Of a stretch of DNA of 9,749 bases, positions 6,930 to 9,749 are shown piece after piece. Position numbers and translations under genes: made by a program. The notes below the pieces were generated by a model, which saw nothing but the letters and a program-made list of their open reading frames with translations, ran no database searches and was not told the DNA's origin. Source of the DNA: Cyanobacteria bacterium UBA11153 (GTDB taxonomy: Bacteria > Cyanobacteriota > Cyanobacteriia > Cyanobacteriales > Coleofasciculaceae); NCBI GenBank assembly GCA_003511885.1, contig DOIX01000334.1, positions 1,793 through 11,541 of the forward strand. The letters run 5' to 3'. Positions within the stretch are counted from its first letter, which is position 1. Every line of letters begins with the position of its first letter.

Positions 6930-6955
6930 GTAGTAGGCGATTAATCGCCTACTAC
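6930..6955. terminator. Perfect 26-base palindrome past the end of pdxH
   Basis: GTAGTAGGCGATT at 6930-6942 is followed without a loop by its exact reverse complement at 6943-6955. It begins 28 bases past the pdxH stop and may act as a bidirectional terminator, though no T run follows on minus (CCAAGAC). It could equally be a small dispersed palindromic element or the insertion's outer left end. Confidence 0.5.
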
Positions 6956-6983
6956 GAACTTAGCATTTTTAACTTTTGACTGA

Positions 6984-7628
6984 TTAAGGAGAAAGACGTT
7001 GAATTATCCAACTACCATCATCCTGTATAGTATATAGTAACCGATCGTGTAACCGATTAGGACGACCCTGCCAAAACTCAATTACAGAAGGAATCAGCCG
7101 AAAACCACCCCAATTAGGAGGGCGAGGAACATCTTGATTTTCATACTCCTGTTGGAATTTTCCTAACCGTTCCTCCAAGACTTCGCGACTATCAATAACT
7201 TCACTTTGAGCAGATGTCCAAGCACCTAATTGAGAATCTCTGGGACGATTTTGAAAATAACTATCCGACTCGGGAGGCGAAACCTGCTCAACTTTGCCTT
7301 CAATCCGCACCTGCCTTTCTAACTCAGCCCACCAAAATGCGATCGCGCCCCAGGGATTGTCCCGTAATTGCTGTCCTTTTTGACTATTATAGTTGGTAAA
7401 GAAAGCAAAGCCCCGTTCGTCATACTCTTTCAAGAGTACCATCCGGACAGATGGCTTACCATCCAAACTAGCAGTAGCAATAGACATCGCATTAGGCTCC
7501 GGTAATTCGGCTGCTATTGCTCGATCTAACCATATTTTAAATTGGGCAAAAGGATTGGGAAGCACATCTGTTTCCTTCAACCCTTGTAAAGTGTATTCTT
7601 TCCGTAAATCTGCGATTTTTTTATCCAT
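6984..7628 (-). CDS. pdxH: Pyridoxamine 5'-phosphate oxidase (FMN-dependent)
   Basis: Oxidises pyridoxamine 5'-phosphate or pyridoxine 5'-phosphate to pyridoxal 5'-phosphate with FMN and O2, in B6 biosynthesis and salvage; cytosolic dimer. The 214-residue length is standard. MRKEY-like DLRKEY and PNPFAQF (25-30) open the protein. RMVLLK (62-67), FAFFTNYNSQKG (74-85) and W100-AELERQVRIEG form the FMN-binding split barrel. NRPRDSQLGAWTSAQS (127-142) is the family signature. The C terminus has IEFWQGRPNRLHDR with R192 and H194 (substrate contacts) and ends in QRLSP as in most PdxH proteins. ATG at 7628 is the natural start, and no good Shine-Dalgarno sequence precedes it (GGGGTG lies too far). 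The gene sits 170 bases beyond the kinase gene on the same strand; co-transcription is possible but not shown. Confidence 0.97.
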   Translation of the reverse strand: MDKKIADLRKEYTLQGLKETDVLPNPFAQFKIWLDRAIAAELPEPNAMSIATASLDGKPSVRMVLLKEYDERGFAFFTNYNSQKGQQLRDNPWGAIAFWWAELERQVRIEGKVEQVSPPESDSYFQNRPRDSQLGAWTSAQSEVIDSREVLEERLGKFQQEYENQDVPRPPNWGGFRLIPSVIEFWQGRPNRLHDRLLYTIQDDGSWIIQRLSP

Positions 7629-7798
7629 ATTGGCTTAATTTTCACCCCATCGAACATGAATGAACTACAATCCATCATAGATTAGCAAACTAATATCTGA
7701 CTCCCATTATCCTCTACCCGATTCTTTGCGTACCTTTGGGCATACCTTTGCGTACCTTTGCGTTAAAAACAGCGAGCCACTTCCTTAACCATTCCCCT
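7629..7798. other. Kinase-pdxH spacer
   Basis: This 170-base gap holds no gene. Apart from the CGCAAAGG repeats at 7724-7764 it contains a short inverted repeat ATTAG-CAAA-CTAAT (7681-7694) and a lone TATGAT (-10-like, minus, 7679-7674) without a clear -35 box. These are candidates for a pdxH promoter region, no more. Confidence 0.3.
7724..7764 (-). repeat. Tandem ACGCAAAGGT decamer repeat past the kinase gene
   Basis: On minus: ACGCAAAGGT twice, then a 12-base variant ATGCCCAAAGGT, then ACGCAAAG. It is the same word as at 2727-2746 but on the other strand. It begins about 35 bases past the kinase stop codon, upstream of pdxH. Confidence 0.75.
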
Positions 7799-9313
7799 TT
7801 ACTTTTGCTCCTTCTCCAATTTAGTCAATAACTTCTCAGCAATCTCGCTCCAGTCATCCCGCATTACAGCATCTTCTGGCTTATTTGTCAAGGCTCGTCC
7901 TTTTAATTCTGGATGTTGCTGATGGAATAATTCATCTACTTTCCGATTAAAAGAGACAGGATCGATTTTCAGCTTATCGCGACGCTGAATAATTTTATCG
8001 AGTCGGGTTAATTCAGTTTTGGGTAGGGATATATCAGGTTTGCTACCAGAAATACCAATAGGGAATGAGGGAGGTTTAAATACGGATTTAACTATTTTTG
8101 CGAGAGCAATACTGCTAATGACAAATAATAAACCCGCACCCATTGCGATCGCAATTACTTTCATTTCCTGTCGATTGGCTTCCTCTCGCTTGGCAATCAA
8201 GGTATTCACCCTTTGGCGTAATTTTTGTCCAGGTGCGGCGGCAATGGTAGCGATACGGGAAAGAAAAGTCCTACCTTTGGGTACATTTGGTGGTGGAGGT
8301 GGGGGATGATGAGCGGGTTGATTGGGTAAATTATTACCTGGCGCGGCAACCACTGTCCCCATTTGGGAAATATTATGGTTATTTTGATTAGGTTTAGCAC
8401 CTTGATTTTGTTGGGCAGCCGGGGATGCGACAGTACCGATTTGACAAATATTATGGGGATTTTGAGATGTCCCCCCATTACCCAAATCTCGATATACATC
8501 TTGAACTGATTGGTAGCGATCGATCATCCGATGCGCTAGCATTTTATCCAATACTTTGGCTAAGTTTGGGCTAACCTTAACTTCTTTTTGCCAAATCCAC
8601 TTGGCGTTATAAATATCGTATAAATCTCGCGGATTTTTATTGGTTAGCAATACTAATATTGTCACAGCTAAAGCATATAAATCACCCGCAACAGAAGCTT
8701 TCCCCTGCTGCATTTGTTCATCGGGCGCGAAACCTGGCTTGCCGATTACTGTACCGGGAATTCCGGTAGCTTTTGCGATCGCATTAGCGGCAATTTGTTT
8801 AACGGAACCAAAATCGATTAAAACTGGGAGTTTGTCGGAGTTCCGCTGAATAATATTATCAGGAGAAATATCTCGATGGATCAAATTTTTGCCATGAATG
8901 TATTCTAAAACTGGTAAAATTTGCCGCAAAAGTTGAGTTACTTCGGCTTCGCTAAACTTCCCTTTGGTTTGGAGAAGTTCCCAATAGGTAGAGCCTTCGA
9001 TATAATCTTGAACAATTAACAGAGAATCTTTACCATTAATATCTACCCAAAGAAGCTCCTGGAAACTGGGAATTTGCGGATGTTGGAGTGACGATAGCAT
9101 TCCTGCTTCCCTAGCAAATAATTCCTTGGCTTTCCGTAATTCATCCTTACTTTTAACTTGAGGCGCAAATTCCTTAATGACGCAACGTCGATTGTGCTGC
9201 TGAATATCTTCCGCAAGGAAAGAGCGTCCAAAACCGCCCCGCCCCAACTCCCGCAGGATACGATAGCGATTCTCTAAAATGGAGCCAACAATAACAGATG
9301 AGGATTTAGTCAT
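7799..9313 (-). CDS. Membrane-anchored eukaryote-type Ser/Thr protein kinase
   Basis: Predicted signalling kinase of 504 residues from ATG 9313; TTG at 9349 would add 12 residues without support. Kinase domain about 18-275: GRGGFG (24-29) nucleotide loop, VIKEF with K47, IHRDISPDN with D148 and N153, and IDFG with D167. PGTVIGKPGFAPDEQ (186-199) is the activation segment, and GDLYALAVTILVLLT the F helix. All catalytic residues are present. A low-complexity linker (279-384) carries repeated IxQxGTV motifs and a proline run PPPPPP. A transmembrane helix (about 385-408: VIAIAMGAGLLFVISSIALA) would place the kinase in the cytoplasm and the C-terminal tail outside. The tail has VDELFHQQHPELKGR and DDWSEIAEKLL, a pattern seen at the ends of many cyanobacterial kinases. 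No Shine-Dalgarno sequence is visible; the leader is rich in AAAAGTC words. Substrates are unknown. Confidence 0.93.
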   Translation of the reverse strand: MTKSSSVIVGSILENRYRILRELGRGGFGRSFLAEDIQQHNRRCVIKEFAPQVKSKDELRKAKELFAREAGMLSSLQHPQIPSFQELLWVDINGKDSLLIVQDYIEGSTYWELLQTKGKFSEAEVTQLLRQILPVLEYIHGKNLIHRDISPDNIIQRNSDKLPVLIDFGSVKQIAANAIAKATGIPGTVIGKPGFAPDEQMQQGKASVAGDLYALAVTILVLLTNKNPRDLYDIYNAKWIWQKEVKVSPNLAKVLDKMLAHRMIDRYQSVQDVYRDLGNGGTSQNPHNICQIGTVASPAAQQNQGAKPNQNNHNISQMGTVVAAPGNNLPNQPAHHPPPPPPNVPKGRTFLSRIATIAAAPGQKLRQRVNTLIAKREEANRQEMKVIAIAMGAGLLFVISSIALAKIVKSVFKPPSFPIGISGSKPDISLPKTELTRLDKIIQRRDKLKIDPVSFNRKVDELFHQQHPELKGRALTNKPEDAVMRDDWSEIAEKLLTKLEKEQK

Positions 9314-9321
9314 ATAGCACA

Positions 9322-9420
9322 AGTCAAAAGTCACGCCTGAAAAAGTCAAAAGTTAAAAGTCACCCATTAATTCCCCCTCTTCCCCCTAGCCAGAAAGCCC
9401 CTAGCCCCTAAAAGTCAAAA
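9322..9420. repeat. AAAAGTC and CCCCTAGCC word repeats in the kinase leader
   Basis: AAAAGTC occurs at 9326, 9341, 9355 and 9410, most copies followed by A or CA. Between them TTCCCCCT is doubled (9371-9387) and CCCCTAG recurs (about 9383 and 9399). The block is irregular rather than a clean tandem array. It fills the 100 bases upstream of the kinase ATG, so it is probably in its untranslated leader or promoter. Confidence 0.6.
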
Positions 9421-9667
9421 ATCAAACACTAGCTGTAAATGGATTATGGCCTTTTTCGATGTCATAACATGGGCTACTGCTAGATCGGGGCAGCGGTTGA
9501 CAGTACTTCTATTTTCCAGTTTAACCAATGAAACGGATTTGCCCTTAACAGGAGGGATATCTTTAAATTTTCTAACTAGGGCTTTCAGAAAAAGAACTAA
9601 TAATCAGGAGTATTTAAAAATTTGCGATCGTCACTGATTCAGCAAGCCCCCACTTAATCTCCGCTGT

Positions 9668-9748
9668 TCAATTTATAGCAACCGCCAGGGCGGTTAAGGC
9701 GTTCTCGATTCCTGAAACCATTGATTTTACGACTTTCTTCCCTAGTCC
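9668..9748 (-). CDS. Possible 3' end of a gene cut by the window edge
   Basis: A minus-strand frame open from the window edge ends in TGA at 9670-9668. It encodes 26 residues, GLGKKVVKSM then VSGIENALTALAVAIN, with balanced composition and an amphipathic feel. The overlapping plus frame is also open to the edge, so openness alone proves little. I do not recognise the family. If real, the hairpin 9680-9695 would lie inside its last codons. Confidence 0.2.
   Translation of the reverse strand, partial: GLGKKVVKSMVSGIENALTALAVAIN
9680..9695. other. AACCGCC hairpin
   Basis: AACCGCC (9680-9686) and GGCGGTT (9689-9695) form a perfect seven-pair stem around AG. No T run follows on either strand. 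It could be a dispersed palindrome or a weak terminator; no gene assignment is possible from the window. Confidence 0.5.
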
Positions 9749-9749
9749 C

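Larger units (their letters stand above)
9421..9749. other. 329 bases at the right edge with no recognised gene
   Basis: A plus-strand frame from 9446 to 9637 gives 63 residues (starts MAFFDVITWATARSG) with no ribosome binding site, no family I recognise, and AGGAGGG only in its middle; I do not call it a gene. Otherwise the stretch holds the hairpin at 9680-9695 and a possible truncated minus-strand frame at the very edge. It may contain the upstream region of a gene outside the window or the remains of a mobile element. Confidence 0.4.

Noticed and set aside
8019..8499. Open frames opposite and alongside the kinase linker
   Set aside because: They overlap the well-supported kinase reading frame and reflect its low-complexity proline- and glycine-type codons.
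1010..9313. A complete defence system built from the CHAT protease, S8 peptidase, TnpB and kinase
   Set aside because: No recognised sensor, pore-forming or nuclease partner is present, the genes do not form one operon, and each family is common on its own in cyanobacteria.
9446..9637. 63-residue plus-strand frame as a small gene
   Set aside because: No ribosome binding site, no recognised family and no clear codon pattern; described under the right-edge region only.
9421..9749. A structured RNA or riboswitch upstream of the kinase
   Set aside because: I found only one short hairpin and none of the conserved cores I know for cyanobacterial RNAs or riboswitches; tRNA-like folds were not seen.

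Overview
The window looks like chromosomal DNA of a filamentous, probably non-heterocystous cyanobacterium. This is inferred from nine GCGATCGC (HIP1-type) octamers, A+T-leaning genes, short heptanucleotide tandem repeats between genes, a long TPR-CHAT protein, a membrane-anchored eukaryote-type Ser/Thr kinase, and a solo tnpB element of the IS200/IS605 superfamily. No gene here names a species.

Layout from left to right. A dispersed-repeat hairpin (1-29) lies just past the end of rpe, ribulose-phosphate 3-epimerase of the Calvin and pentose phosphate pathways (45-752, minus). The gap 753-1009 carries a 48-base all-purine heptamer array and three tandem 28-base A/C-rich units that run up to the ATG of an exported S8 (subtilisin-like) peptidase (1010-2623, plus). 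That peptidase converges on a membrane-anchored TPR-CHAT protein (2780-5443, minus). The 156-base gap between them holds seven heptamer copies that fold into a hairpin. An IS200/IS605-superfamily insertion (about 5468-6870) sits roughly 25 bases upstream of the CHAT ATG. Its tnpB has a strong promoter, a strong ribosome binding site and all RuvC and zinc-ribbon residues, but one in-frame TGA cuts it. Beyond the element, also on minus, come a perfect 26-base palindrome, pdxH (6984-7628) and a Ser/Thr kinase with one transmembrane segment (7799-9313). The last 400 bases hold repeats, a hairpin and no gene I can name.

Functionally the window mixes housekeeping metabolism (rpe, pdxH) with signalling and proteolysis (kinase, CHAT protease, S8 peptidase). 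Before the insertion, kinase, pdxH and the CHAT gene would have been three consecutive minus-strand genes with gaps of about 130-170 bases. I see no complete defence system and no clearly new multi-gene system. The most notable points are the nonsense-split tnpB abutting the CHAT start, the Glu at the catalytic Asp position of the S8 peptidase, the convergent protease pair, and repeat-filled leaders lacking Shine-Dalgarno sequences.
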